From: Pseudoalteromonas luteoviolacea NCIMB 1942
GTDB taxonomy: Bacteria; Pseudomonadota; Gammaproteobacteria; Enterobacterales; Alteromonadaceae
Length of the DNA: 64,000 bases
NCBI RefSeq assembly: GCF_001625595.1
Contig: NZ_AUXT01000181.1
Coordinates: 94,816-158,815 of the forward strand
Reading direction: 5' to 3'
Shown: positions 1 through 8,842 of the stretch, piece by piece
Numbering within the stretch: position 1 is the stretch's first letter
Layout of the letters: each line of letters opens with the position of its first letter
Made by a program: the position numbers and the translations under genes
The notes under the pieces: model-generated
Seen by the model: only the letters and a program-made list of their open reading frames with translations
Told to the model about the DNA's origin: nothing
Database searches by the model: none

Positions 1-1
1 C

Positions 2-709
2 GAATTTGAAACGGTGAAGTTTTACATTCGAGCTCAACAAGACAGCGATTGGAGATTTTTAACCAACGCAGTAACGAATAGTGATGGTAAGGCTATACTT
101 TCGCTACCGGGACTAAATGCAGGACAGTATCGGATCTATGCAGGTGTGCCTGCTGATGGAACTGGCGCAGAGGGCTTTATCACAGTCGTGCAGCCAAATA
201 CGCCTGCGGTGCTATTTGATATTGATGGGACTTTGACCGAGTCAGATGCAGAGCAAATCGGTGATTACACAGGCATAGACAGAGCAGATCAAAAAGAGGG
301 TGCATACTCTCTTGTGCGCCGCTACCTAGATTTAGGTTATCAACCAGTTTATCTCACCGCGAGAGTATATTGGTATGCAAAAGGCACACGTGAATGGTTG
401 GATTGGATGGGACTTCCAAAAGGATTCTTGAGAACGTCGTTGAGCAATGAAACGAGTCTATTTCGCACCGCTGAATATAAAATAGGTGAAATTACATATC
501 TACAAGCTCAGGGGCTGGATATTGTCAGAGCGTATGGTAATGCCAAAACTGATGCTGCAGCATTTATGAGAGCTGGACTAGGTGCACAAAACAGCTTCAC
601 TATCGGGAGCGATGCCGGCCACTATGGCACTACGCCAATTAACAATAATCACTATTACCAACACATTCAGGAACAGGTGGATACTTTCCCTGAAGCTGCA
701 TGTGAATAG
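2..709 (+). CDS. LNS2/HAD-type phosphatase-domain protein, 5' truncated by window edge
   Basis: The reading frame is open from base 2, so the true start lies upstream; a GTG at base 14 is only the first candidate start inside the window. The N-terminal ~65 visible residues look like a small beta-rich domain. The rest begins with LFDIDGTLTESD, the DxDGT nucleophile motif of HAD phosphatases, followed by a Tyr/Leu-rich segment with YLTARVYWYAKGTREWLDWMG and AYGNAKTDAAAF, the pattern of the LNS2 domain of lipins and PITP-like proteins. In eukaryotes LNS2 acts on or binds phosphatidate-type lipids. Here the substrate is unknown. HAD assignment is firm, LNS2 assignment likely, function inferred only. 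Confidence 0.7.
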   Translation, partial: EFETVKFYIRAQQDSDWRFLTNAVTNSDGKAILSLPGLNAGQYRIYAGVPADGTGAEGFITVVQPNTPAVLFDIDGTLTESDAEQIGDYTGIDRADQKEGAYSLVRRYLDLGYQPVYLTARVYWYAKGTREWLDWMGLPKGFLRTSLSNETSLFRTAEYKIGEITYLQAQGLDIVRAYGNAKTDAAAFMRAGLGAQNSFTIGSDAGHYGTTPINNNHYYQHIQEQVDTFPEAACE

Positions 710-861
710 AGTGTATTGTCCAGCAGTAAGCGCGCTTGCTGCTAACAGTTCTAGGTTGTTTTAAGCAGAATAAGTCAGCGCTCATATATCTGCTCGTTTA
801 GTTTAAACTAATTGGCAAGATAGGTTACAGTGTCATTAATTTCAATACTGGAATCTGACCT

Positions 862-1731
862 ATGAGCAAGGAAAACTACCGAATTAGAACGATGAATAAA
901 GATGAAGTTGAACTCGCAGTGGGCTGGGCTGCGAGTGAAGGGTGGAATCCAGGTACCTATGATGCCCAGAGTTACTACCTTGCTGACCCCAACGGGTTCT
1001 TAATAGGATTGATTGATGAAGAGCCTGTGGCTGTGATTTCAGCAATTAAATACAGTGTAGAATTTGGCTTTATAGGCTTTTACATTGTGAAACCTGAATT
1101 CCGAGGTAAAGGATATGGTTACGCTCTTTGGCAAGCTGCAATGGCATACTTAAGTAGCTGTAATGTGGGCTTAGATGGAGTGGTTGACCAACAAGATAAT
1201 TATCGCAAGTCGGGTTTTGAGTTAGCTTATAGAAATATTAGATATGAAGGGGAGTTCACCGCATCTCATGGTTTGGAAGATACTCCGTCATCAATGCTGA
1301 TATCGTCAGAATTTAATTTACTGCATACTCAAGACTTTGAGCGGCCATTTTTCCCCGCGAACAGAGATGGCTTTAATAACCAATGGCGGTTGCAGCCTAA
1401 TGCCCATGCATTAACAATAAGCTCTGGGAGAAAAATAAAAGGCTACGGTGTCATTCGGGCTTGCCAAAGCGGCTACAAAATTGGCCCTCTATATGCCGAA
1501 GATACGAAGTGCGCCAAAGCATTAGTTACATCTCTTATAGCTAAAATCACAACTCATGACGGATGTGAAAAAGTTTATTTAGATGTACCTGAGTGCAATC
1601 AGAGAGCTGTCGATTTGGCTGAGTCACTGGGGATGATCGTCGTATTCGAAACGGCAAGGATGTACACAAAAGAAATGCCGAGTTTGCCACTGGATAGAAC
1701 ATTTGGAGTTGCTTCTTTTGAAATTGGGTAA
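862..1731 (+). CDS. GNAT N-acetyltransferase with two GNAT-like halves
   Basis: 289 aa, ATG start. Residues ~8-130 form a GNAT fold with the acetyl-CoA loop in PEFRGKGYGYALW (R/Q-x-x-G-x-G/A). The C-terminal half (~140-285) resembles the second domain of YitH/HhmX-type acetyltransferases (Acetyltransf_18), ending in YLDVPECNQRAVDLAESLGM. The acyl acceptor cannot be read from sequence. It stands alone: 150 bp separate it from the previous gene and 95 bp from the next, all on the + strand. Confidence 0.8.
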   Translation: MSKENYRIRTMNKDEVELAVGWAASEGWNPGTYDAQSYYLADPNGFLIGLIDEEPVAVISAIKYSVEFGFIGFYIVKPEFRGKGYGYALWQAAMAYLSSCNVGLDGVVDQQDNYRKSGFELAYRNIRYEGEFTASHGLEDTPSSMLISSEFNLLHTQDFERPFFPANRDGFNNQWRLQPNAHALTISSGRKIKGYGVIRACQSGYKIGPLYAEDTKCAKALVTSLIAKITTHDGCEKVYLDVPECNQRAVDLAESLGMIVVFETARMYTKEMPSLPLDRTFGVASFEIG

Positions 1732-1825
1732 GGTAATACTAGCTGCAAGTTTGACAACAAGAATGGGCAGCCTATTTACAAACATAATTAGGCTTATCTG
1801 TTTCCAATCCTAAAGGAGTTATTGA

Positions 1826-2677
1826 ATGCACTCTAACGCTATATTTATACTTTGCATAGAAAATGAAATAGACCTCAACTTACCCCTCTATAGTGCCCCT
1901 TCACTGGATAGCGAGGGTTATATTCATGCTTGTTGCGCATCACAAGTACGTGTTGTATACCAACAGTTTTTTTCGTCGCGCAGTCAAGTACATGTTGCTG
2001 TTATAGATGCGAGGCTAGTCAGCGCAGAAATAAAATATGAAGCGCCCTCAGAGTCCATAGACGATGATAATCTATTTCCTCACATATACGGAAAGCTAAA
2101 CTCCAATGCCATCGTGGATATTTTGGAATATCAACATTTTTCCCATCAGGATTTAAGTGATCGCTTACTGGATGTGCTAGCGCATTATCGATTTTCAAGG
2201 CTTCCTGTAGAAGGAACGCTTTACAAGAGCACATGGCGAGCATCAACTGAATTAAGTAATGAGAAGCCTGTGGGTACCGCCATGATAGGTATGTACTGCA
2301 ATACGCTAAAAAGTGTGTCTTGTTTCCATCGTTTGAGCCATGATGAAGTGTGGCATTTTTACGCAGGCGACGCGTTTAACTTGTACTTGTTGTATCCAGA
2401 TGGTCAGGTTGAAACCATTGTTATGGGAACCGACTTTGCCACCGGTCAACATCTTCAATACCGTATACCAGCAGGCGTATGGCAAGCAGGTGAAATTTTG
2501 CAAAGTGGTGATTACGCGATATTCGGTTGCACAATGGCCCCTGGGTTTACGGGTGACTGCTTTGAAGCTGCCGATCATGATATGCTCAAAGCGCAACATA
2601 GCAGTATGTCAGAGGTAATTGAGCGATTAGCCGTTAACGATGGGGAAGTTGTTATGCCCGATGGGTTTGCGACCTAA
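1826..2677 (+). CDS. DUF952-cupin (DUF985/cupin_5) fusion protein
   Basis: 283 aa. The start is supported by a strong ribosome binding site (AAAGGAG about 8 nt upstream). Residues ~5-110 match the DUF952 pattern (SEGYIHACCASQV). Residues ~125-270 match the DUF985/cupin_5 family: LSHDEVWHFYAGD carries the metal-type His/Glu cluster, followed by a W-Q-A-G-E segment and GCTMAPGFTGDCFE. Both families are widespread and biochemically poorly defined. DUF985 members are cupin-fold, possibly sugar or small-ligand binding. The two domains usually occur as separate proteins, so the fusion suggests a shared substrate. A terminator-like hairpin follows directly. Confidence 0.75.
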   Translation: MHSNAIFILCIENEIDLNLPLYSAPSLDSEGYIHACCASQVRVVYQQFFSSRSQVHVAVIDARLVSAEIKYEAPSESIDDDNLFPHIYGKLNSNAIVDILEYQHFSHQDLSDRLLDVLAHYRFSRLPVEGTLYKSTWRASTELSNEKPVGTAMIGMYCNTLKSVSCFHRLSHDEVWHFYAGDAFNLYLLYPDGQVETIVMGTDFATGQHLQYRIPAGVWQAGEILQSGDYAIFGCTMAPGFTGDCFEAADHDMLKAQHSSMSEVIERLAVNDGEVVMPDGFAT

Positions 2678-2696
2678 TTGAGCCCGTAACATATAG

Positions 2697-2750
2697 ATAG
2701 GCACAAGATATTAATTAACATTTATCGGTGCCTATTTTGGCTATTTTTAT
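2697..2750 (+). terminator. Rho-independent terminator after the DUF952-cupin gene
   Basis: Arms ATAGGCAC (2697-2704) and GTGCCTAT (2728-2735) are perfectly complementary and are followed by T-rich sequence. The hairpin lies 20 bp after the stop codon. Confidence 0.6.
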
Positions 2751-2791
2751 AATGCCCTATATAGTGAAATGATATAGAAATTATCGAGCAC

Positions 2792-3817
2792 TTGGCTTTG
2801 CAAAGATTTGTCGTCTCACTCTTATTTCTGCTGTTATATTCTTCTATGACATTAGCGTCAAAGTCTATTGAGCACCAAATGGATTTGCTCAAAGAAGCAC
2901 AAGATTACTTGTCTGTAAAACCATCGCATACTTTACTGATACTCGATTCAATGGAGTCGAGAGAAGCATTGCCCACGGCATTAAAGATACGCTGGCACAT
3001 TATTAGAGTACGCGCGTCAGTCACAACTAATCAGTTAGGCCTTGTTGAGCAGTCACTAGGGCAACTTTTTAGCTATGATTCACATCCATACTTTAATGAG
3101 AGACTCCCAACAGTATTAAGCGCACTAGGTATATGGCTAAGGCGAAAAGGCCATTTTAAAGAGTCGGATACCAGTCTTATATGCGCCTTAAAGTATGCAC
3201 AAGGAGAGCGGCAGCGTTTATTGCTGATCAATAGCCGTGCGCTTGTGGCTCGTCATTTTGGTAAGCATGAACAGGCCACAAAGCTCTATAAACAGGCCGA
3301 AGAAATAGCGCTTAGGCTGAAAGACCAATCGATGTTGGCAACAATCAATAACAACCTTGGGGCGATTGCACTTGATTTGGGTGATTATAACTTAGCTGAA
3401 GCACAATTTAGATTGGCGCTTATGGGCTATCAAAATGTTGCCAAGCGATCAGGTCACATAACGACTGGCATAAATTTACTTTTTGTATTTGTACTCAAAG
3501 GGGAGCTTATTAACTTTCAACGATTGTATGGGCCAATCTCAACATTGACTGATGCTTTTCCAAACCAATCTAAAAAAGCGTTTCTGGCATGGATTCATGC
3601 AGCTTATCGGGTAAAACAGGGGGCATTACCGTCAAAGAACCAAATCGCGCAGCTCGAAACTTCGTATGCACAGTTAGAAAGTAGTAAAGTTAAACAACTT
3701 GTGGATATGCATCTAGCACCCATTTTAGGGGTTGAACCTCAAAGTCCAAAATTGAGCTCCTCCCGAGATTTTCAAAGCGACTGGTTTGGCAAAGTATCAC
3801 AGTGCAATTGGCAGTAA
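2792..3817 (+). CDS. Periplasmic TPR-repeat protein
   Basis: 341 aa from a TTG start, chosen because it gives a complete signal peptide (hydrophobic VVSLLFLLLYSSMTLA, cleavage likely after ALA-like residues ~22). Helical repeats follow; the clearest TPR is around residues 185-225 (NNLGAIALDLGDYNLAEAQF). No catalytic motif was seen. TPR proteins of this kind usually act as protein-interaction scaffolds, and the N-terminal halves of some marine-bacterial sensor proteins look similar, but no output domain is present. It is monocistronic, with a GrpB pseudogene following. Confidence 0.6.
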   Translation: MALQRFVVSLLFLLLYSSMTLASKSIEHQMDLLKEAQDYLSVKPSHTLLILDSMESREALPTALKIRWHIIRVRASVTTNQLGLVEQSLGQLFSYDSHPYFNERLPTVLSALGIWLRRKGHFKESDTSLICALKYAQGERQRLLLINSRALVARHFGKHEQATKLYKQAEEIALRLKDQSMLATINNNLGAIALDLGDYNLAEAQFRLALMGYQNVAKRSGHITTGINLLFVFVLKGELINFQRLYGPISTLTDAFPNQSKKAFLAWIHAAYRVKQGALPSKNQIAQLETSYAQLESSKVKQLVDMHLAPILGVEPQSPKLSSSRDFQSDWFGKVSQCNWQ

Positions 3818-3885
3818 AAAATAGGCTATAAAAGGTGAAAAGCGATGAGCATTGCTTTGAATATCAAGTAATTTGAGAGATTGTT

Positions 3886-4438
3886 GTGACAAAAAGTGAA
3901 ATATTAGATTATCAGTCAAATTGGCCAAACGAGTTTCAGACAATAAAGGCTCAGCTAAAAAGCACTTTAGGTGCTTTAGCTGTGCAGATAGATCATATAG
4001 GGTCTACAGCTGTTCTCAAGCTGGTTGCTAAAGATATCACCGATATTCAGGTGAGTGTAAAGGCCCTTGACGACCCTAAAATTATTGAGCTATTGGTGAG
4101 AGCGGGTTATGAGTTTAAGGAAGAAATAAACCGAGATGACTTGGTTGGCTATAAGCCTGACGATTGTGAACTGTCGGAACTACTTTAGAGAGCCTACAGG
4201 CAACCTTACAGCGCATATACATGTTCGAGAAATTGGTAGAGTAGACCAGAACTACCCACTGTTATTTAAAAACTTCTGCGTGATAACGAAGAAATAAAAC
4301 AGGCCTATGGGAAAATAAAAATTTGAGCTGGCACAGCGCTTTGAGGTGGGTGTTGATGCATATTATGCGATCAAAGCCCCCTATATGGACACCTTATTTT
4401 ATGCTGCCAATTTACTGCAAAAAAAGAGCGATAATTAG
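3886..4438 (+). pseudogene. GrpB-family (nucleotidyltransferase-fold) pseudogene with frameshifts
   Basis: The first 100 codons (GTG start) give a typical GrpB/UPF0157 N-terminus, with YQSNWPNEFQTIKAQL and IDHIGSTAV, and then stop at 4186-4188. The family continues in other frames. REPTGNLTAHIHVREIGRVD follows in a shifted frame across the stop, then LRDNEEIKQAYGKIK in another frame, and AQRFEVGVDAYYAIKAPYMD in yet another, ending with a TAG at 4436-4438. At least two or three indels are required. GrpB proteins belong to the nucleotidyltransferase superfamily, function mostly unknown. The copy is decayed unless several sequencing errors are assumed. Confidence 0.85.
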
Positions 4439-4520
4439 TTATATATAAATAAATTCATGCTTGACTCAACCTACCAATTCCGTCAAAAATATAGGTAAGC
4501 GTTCAAAATTAGGAACAAAA

Positions 4521-5015
4521 ATGGATATTGAAACCGATTGGCCGCAAATAAAACAACTATTTAAACAAGCATTTCGTTCTTCATTTCATTATTCTATTGC
4601 TAGTATATCCGAAGAAGCTGAGCCGCATTTGACGCCCATAGGTTCAGTCATTCTGTGTGGAACGGGGCAAGGGTATTATTTTGAAAAATACACTCAACAG
4701 CTACCGCGTAATATCAAAGAACATGAGCGTATTTGTGTGTTAGCTGTCAACTCCAGTCCTTGGTACTGGATAAAGTCTTTGTGTCGAGGTGGGTTTTGTA
4801 CCTATCCGGCTATTAGGTTATATGGTAGAGCAGGCGTGTTACGTAAAGCGACAGAAACAGAAAAAGCACGGTGGCACAGGCGCGTGCGCAAGTTACGTTT
4901 CACACAAGGCTACAAATTGCTGTGGCAAGATATGGAAATGATCCGTGAGTTACACTTTGACAGAGCAGAGCCCGTTCGTGCAGGGCTTATGACGCAAGCA
5001 CTTACAGGCCCTTAG
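4521..5015 (+). CDS. Pyridoxamine 5'-phosphate oxidase-like (FMN-binding split barrel) protein
   Basis: 164 aa from the ATG at 4521; an in-frame TTG at 4461 would add 20 non-conserved residues. The pattern SSFHYSIASISEEAEPHLTPIGSVIL is that of the PNPOx-like split-barrel fold: a substrate or flavin strand followed by a P-H-x-x-P-I-G turn. LYGRAGVLRKATETEKARWH is the typical following strand and helix. It is too short and divergent to be the vitamin B6 enzyme PdxH. A flavin, heme or F420-type role cannot be decided. It is convergent with the DUF998 gene, with a shared terminator between. Confidence 0.65.
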   Translation: MDIETDWPQIKQLFKQAFRSSFHYSIASISEEAEPHLTPIGSVILCGTGQGYYFEKYTQQLPRNIKEHERICVLAVNSSPWYWIKSLCRGGFCTYPAIRLYGRAGVLRKATETEKARWHRRVRKLRFTQGYKLLWQDMEMIRELHFDRAEPVRAGLMTQALTGP

Positions 5016-5039
5016 TCGTTAGCATTTTGGCATATGAAT

Positions 5040-5073
5040 AGGGCAGGTAGATTGCCCTTTATTGGTCTTTTTT
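5040..5073 (+). terminator. Terminator between convergent genes
   Basis: AGGGCA (5040-5045) pairs with TGCCCT (5053-5058). A T-rich tract including TTTTTT follows on the + strand, so the hairpin mainly serves the PNPOx-like gene. Confidence 0.6.
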
Positions 5074-5671
5074 ATGCGCTCCAAAGTAACAGTGACAAAC
5101 CAGCAAGCCACACTAATTTAGCCCAATAGGATAGCCGTTGATATAAGCCAACATTCCGTTGCTGTTTAACGGCTTTTACCATTTTTACTAAGAAATAGAC
5201 AGCAAGAATGGCACTGGCGATTGAAAATACGCGAAATTCAAAAGGCAACTGACTAAATGCCACTAACAATGGGGCAATTAACAGTGATATCAACATGATA
5301 AACCCTGCCCATGAATGAATTTGACAGTGTATACTTGGGGATTTAGTGTAAGGGTCTCTATCCATGGGGGAAAAGCCCGCCATCCATGTACCGACACCAT
5401 GAATAATGATCAACCAGCCTACAATTGAAAGTAGCATGCTGTCATCAAACTGTTGAGTGATTGACCAACCAAATAGACAGAACAATGCGCTTAATGGGTA
5501 GTTATTAATGAGTGGTGATAGCTTTTCAGTGGGGCTACCGGTTGCACCAAGTTCGCTGCAAAATTGATTATAATGACAGTAGTTTGGGTAAAACTTTGCG
5601 GCCACGATGACGCCGATTGTTATCCAAACTAGAGATATAAATCCACTCAGTAAAGCGATGCTTTCAAACAA
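5072..5671 (-). CDS. DUF998 family integral membrane protein
   Basis: 199 aa with about six hydrophobic segments: residues ~5-27, 58-75, 80-100, 125-145, 148-168 and 178-198. The segment YNQFCSELGATGSPT after the first helix resembles the S/T-x-x-x-S-E-L-G-A signature of DUF998. Function in the cell membrane is unknown. It is transcribed alone toward the convergent PNPOx-like gene. Confidence 0.65.
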   Translation of the reverse strand: MFESIALLSGFISLVWITIGVIVAAKFYPNYCHYNQFCSELGATGSPTEKLSPLINNYPLSALFCLFGWSITQQFDDSMLLSIVGWLIIIHGVGTWMAGFSPMDRDPYTKSPSIHCQIHSWAGFIMLISLLIAPLLVAFSQLPFEFRVFSIASAILAVYFLVKMVKAVKQQRNVGLYQRLSYWAKLVWLAGLSLLLWSA

Positions 5672-5981
5672 TTCCTTGCTCCTTGTTATTAAAGTTATAG
5701 TGCGCGTCTGTTAGGCTAAACCTGAGCGAATTAAAGAGGTAGTTTAATCATACTCGGCTTGACTATCAGATGCTTGACGCATTCTTATCGACCAACTTAA
5801 AGGCTTACTAGGCAATATAGTAATTTAGAAATGGGGTATGTTTAGTAAGCTTTTAAACGTGTTTTGAATAACCAGCTTTTGTAAACGTTGGTATGTCATT
5901 CATTGTACGGTAAATCTGCTATACATTGAACTTGATTTGGCGCTAGAGACGAGCGGCTTTGCTCATCTCCTTTTTTAATAT
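5672..5981. other. Intergenic region (310 bp) with one hairpin
   Basis: This separates two minus-strand genes. Bases 5946-5969 form a hairpin (GAGACGAGC with GCTCATCTC, one mismatch) followed by six T on the + strand, a terminator-like element just beyond the stop of the downstream TPR gene. No coding sequence or recognisable operator was seen in the rest. Confidence 0.45.
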
Positions 5982-6779
5982 TTAGTGAATAAGCTCAAGA
6001 AGTGAGTGGTACATTTCTTCAAAAGCTTGTTTTTGCTGAGGGAAGCTCTCTATACCGAGTTTAAAAGTCTCAATTGCATTATTGATATCTTCTAAGTTGA
6101 TATAGCTCATACCTTTATAATAGAGCGCGGTGACTCCTTGAGGATACACACTAAGTGAGTGGTCGAAATATTCAATGGCCTTTTCAAACTCGCCCATATC
6201 CATATAGGCAAAGCCTATGTTATCAATGGCTTCGTGATATAAGGGAAATATTTTAATGGCTTGTGTATATGCTTCTATCGCTTGTTCATATTGAGCAGCC
6301 TGACTGAGTGCGTAACCCTTTGTGTATTGCGTATTAGCCCTAAAAATTAAGTCTTCTACTTTTTGGCCTGTGGCTGCTGCATACTTCGTGAAGTTGTTGT
6401 GTTTTAGGTAGTTAATATATGGCTTTAATTCAGCGCTAAGGGGAGTTGAACTACCAATGTATTGCCAGTCTGAGGTAAACAGCTCATGAGACAAGGGAGC
6501 GTGATACGTTTTGATTGGCGTCGTACGCAAAGATTTTAGTGTTGGCTTTACCGTACTGGGTTGATATATCAATACATGTACAGTGGTGGAATTGCCCTCG
6601 TCGCTGTGCGTATCAAGAACCTTTAAAGTTTGCCAAGTGTCATTCTCCTGGAACGTATAAATATCGCCAATGTTAAAATTTTGTTTTTTTGCATGGTAGG
6701 CAGAGCCTTTTTGATGATCTAACGCTGCGACTTTAAAAGCGCAAAACAGCAAACAGAAAGTGGTGATTATGTAACGCAT
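5982..6779 (-). CDS. Secreted TPR-repeat protein
   Basis: 265 aa with an N-terminal signal peptide (IITTFCLLFCAFKVAAL, cleavage near residue 19). Residues ~25-110 are a globular beta-rich region of unknown family. Residues ~150-260 hold three TPR units, the clearest being AAQYEQAIEAYTQAIKIFP, MDMGEFEKAIEYFDHSLSVYP and EDINNAIETFKLGIESFPQ. It is probably a periplasmic adaptor. The neighbours give no functional hint. Confidence 0.65.
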   Translation of the reverse strand: MRYIITTFCLLFCAFKVAALDHQKGSAYHAKKQNFNIGDIYTFQENDTWQTLKVLDTHSDEGNSTTVHVLIYQPSTVKPTLKSLRTTPIKTYHAPLSHELFTSDWQYIGSSTPLSAELKPYINYLKHNNFTKYAAATGQKVEDLIFRANTQYTKGYALSQAAQYEQAIEAYTQAIKIFPLYHEAIDNIGFAYMDMGEFEKAIEYFDHSLSVYPQGVTALYYKGMSYINLEDINNAIETFKLGIESFPQQKQAFEEMYHSLLELIH

Positions 6780-6996
6780 TTTTTTTAGGTGTTTTAATTT
6801 TTTGATTCTTGCAGTAAGTGAATACTGACTAATGGAATTTTAGAGGCTGCGGATTTTCTCAGATACGAACTTGCTTGTCACCAAAATTATCTCGATTAAG
6901 CGGAATTTATCAATAAAATGATGTTATTCATAAAATGGGGATTAGTATTATGTAAACCTAATAGGTTTAAGTATGACTATGCTGGCGCAGTGCAAG

Positions 6997-7623
6997 CTAG
7001 CGAGCTCTGTGTGCTTTGAGTTTGTCCGTATCTATTTCCACCACAAAAAACATGGAGACGATTAATGCACAAGTTATGGAGCGAATGGAAAACGCTAAAA
7101 TTTCATAGCTGTCATAAATGAGAGTGAGCTTTGTCAAAGTGCTAAAAAAAGCGCCTTGAAAGCCAAGGTCTACTGCATTTCTGATAATATTCTCTAAGAA
7201 CATAAGTCCCATTAAAATGCAGGATAAGAAGAGCGATAAGGCTATCAAACCTTCTGTATACGTAGGTGCAATCGCGTTATTACGGCGAAAAAGTTTTTGC
7301 AGTAGCCGAACACGCATTAAAATGAGTAGGCAAGTGCATGCAAATAAAATCAATTGAGCCCCGTATACTATGGACCCTAGCCAAATCATCGGTAATGTAT
7401 CTGATTCAAGCGGGATAATATAGTTAAATACTAGCAGCTCTAGCAGGGACATAGTTAATATCAACATCGTGACTGAAACCGCGTTGATATTGTCTTTCCT
7501 GTAAAGTAGTACACCGCAGCAAGATAAAATGGTGATAAGTGATATCACCAACCAATCATAGGAGTATACAAAAATGAGCGTGAGTGTCAGGCATAAAACA
7601 CAGGCGATACGAAATATGCTCAT
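6997..7623 (-). CDS. Hypothetical integral membrane protein
   Basis: 208 aa with about six hydrophobic segments: residues ~5-22, 24-40, 46-70, 82-105, 128-150 and 180-200. The C-terminus KLKAHRAR is basic. I do not recognise the family. Its start lies 11 nt after the stop of the 42-aa ORF at 7635-7763 on the same strand, so the two probably form one transcript. Confidence 0.5.
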   Translation of the reverse strand: MSIFRIACVLCLTLTLIFVYSYDWLVISLITILSCCGVLLYRKDNINAVSVTMLILTMSLLELLVFNYIIPLESDTLPMIWLGSIVYGAQLILFACTCLLILMRVRLLQKLFRRNNAIAPTYTEGLIALSLFLSCILMGLMFLENIIRNAVDLGFQGAFFSTLTKLTLIYDSYEILAFSIRSITCALIVSMFFVVEIDTDKLKAHRAR

Positions 7624-7634
7624 GACGAATAGAC

Positions 7635-7763
7635 TCAGCTGGCCTTATTATCAGGCTGTGGTGGTTGCGAGGGCTCAGACGTGGGCCGTTTCGTTTTATA
7701 TCCAGCTGCAATTTGACGGCAGATGTCCGGTGGTAAAGTAGTTAATTTTGATGAGTTACCCAC
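7635..7763 (-). CDS. 42-aa small ORF upstream of membrane protein gene
   Basis: A GTG start is preceded by AAGGAG 7 nt upstream on the minus strand, one of the best ribosome binding sites in this region. The peptide starts MGNSSKLTTLPPDICRQIAA, contains a single Cys, and ends with a Pro/Gln-rich tail (PSQPPQPDNKAS). There is no hydrophobic stretch. The stop is 11 nt from the ATG of the membrane protein gene, suggesting co-transcription and possibly a leader or partner peptide. Family not recognised. The coding call rests on the RBS, the spacing and the open frame only. Confidence 0.45.
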   Translation of the reverse strand: MGNSSKLTTLPPDICRQIAAGYKTKRPTSEPSQPPQPDNKAS

Positions 7764-7834
7764 TACTGACTCCTTTTACTTACTATGATTGTTGAGTTTT
7801 TAGGCTTGTTCGACCTTAAATCGTAATGTCTGCA

Positions 7835-8134
7835 TTACTTTTGATGTTTTAGTTTGTTCACTTTACGATAGCGGTGCAGATTGTTTTCGACGACTATTGT
7901 ACGTAGCGTTTGAAGTTGTTCTTCAATTGCGCTGAGGTCGAATCGACATGCTAACGACCATTTCAAATAGTCTTTGTACTTGATATCACTCACGCCGTTT
8001 TCATAATTTATGATTGTTGCCTCACTAGTGCCAAGCACTTCGGCCATTTCCCTTTGAGTCTTGTTTGCAGCAAGTCGCATCACTTTTAGGTCACTTAAGC
8101 TTTGCTCATCATGTTGCCTAACAATTTTATTCAA
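7835..8134 (-). CDS. XRE-type helix-turn-helix regulator
   Basis: 99 aa. Residues ~15-65 (LSDLKVMRLAANKTQREMAE, then LGTSEATIINYENG) form a Cro/C1-type HTH. The remainder is a short basic helical tail ending in KLKHQK. It is divergent from the unknown gene at 8245, with 110 bp between them, so it may regulate itself and that gene. It may be an orphan or remnant of a phage or toxin-antitoxin module; no toxin is recognised next to it. Confidence 0.7.
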   Translation of the reverse strand: MNKIVRQHDEQSLSDLKVMRLAANKTQREMAEVLGTSEATIINYENGVSDIKYKDYLKWSLACRFDLSAIEEQLQTLRTIVVENNLHRYRKVNKLKHQK

Positions 8135-8244
8135 TGTCTTTCCCTAAAAGTCAAAATGTTTACTAATCTAAAGATTTTTTGATGTTTAAGCATTTATTAT
8201 AAAAATGTTAACTTATGTAAACACTATATATGGAGGGAAAGTAA

Positions 8245-8742
8245 ATGACAAGGATAGAACATGATATTAAATTGACAATTAAGCTAAAGTTAAATATTGA
8301 ACAACGCTTTCAGAATCAAGTGAAATCTGAATTAGTAACCATGCCAATATCCGTAGGTTATCCAGTCGTAAAGTATCAAGCTCTATATAATAAACGGCCG
8401 CCAGTTTGGGTGGTTTACGCACAAATTGGCGAGTACGAGATCCGTAGACTCAATGATTTGAGGCAACAGGTGCATCCGGCCCTGTCTTCTTGGGCAATGA
8501 AAAAAGTGCATGAACACGGTGTTGTTTTGGTATGTATTGCGCTCAAAGGCATAGGTAGCAAATGTAATAGTGGCTTTTTGATGAGCTGGAGTGAACTTTT
8601 ATACGGTATTGAGGTTTATGAAGCTCAAAGCCGCGTACAGTCCGATTTTGGATTGGCAGATCAACTAGTTGATACGTTAAATGGTGTCGACTCGTCGATA
8701 AAGGCACTGGTAAAATCAAGAAGTTTCGACCGATTATCGTAA
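8245..8742 (+). CDS. Unknown conserved-looking protein next to XRE regulator
   Basis: 165 aa with a good RBS (GGAGGG about 8 nt upstream of ATG). It is soluble, with no signal peptide or membrane helix. The start is basic and Lys-rich, and the middle (VKYQALYNKRPPVWVVYAQI) is beta-rich. No motif was recognised. It is divergently transcribed from the XRE-type regulator and 100 bp upstream of a ribbon-helix-helix-like gene, so these three may form one small accessory module. Confidence 0.5.
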   Translation: MTRIEHDIKLTIKLKLNIEQRFQNQVKSELVTMPISVGYPVVKYQALYNKRPPVWVVYAQIGEYEIRRLNDLRQQVHPALSSWAMKKVHEHGVVLVCIALKGIGSKCNSGFLMSWSELLYGIEVYEAQSRVQSDFGLADQLVDTLNGVDSSIKALVKSRSFDRLS

Positions 8743-8842
8743 ATTGCTTAAGCGCCCCTTGCACTCCTAGTGTATTTTCATTTGCACGCCCTAAAAATCT
8801 CCATTACAATCGGATAAAACTTGGATATTTTTTGGAGAAATT

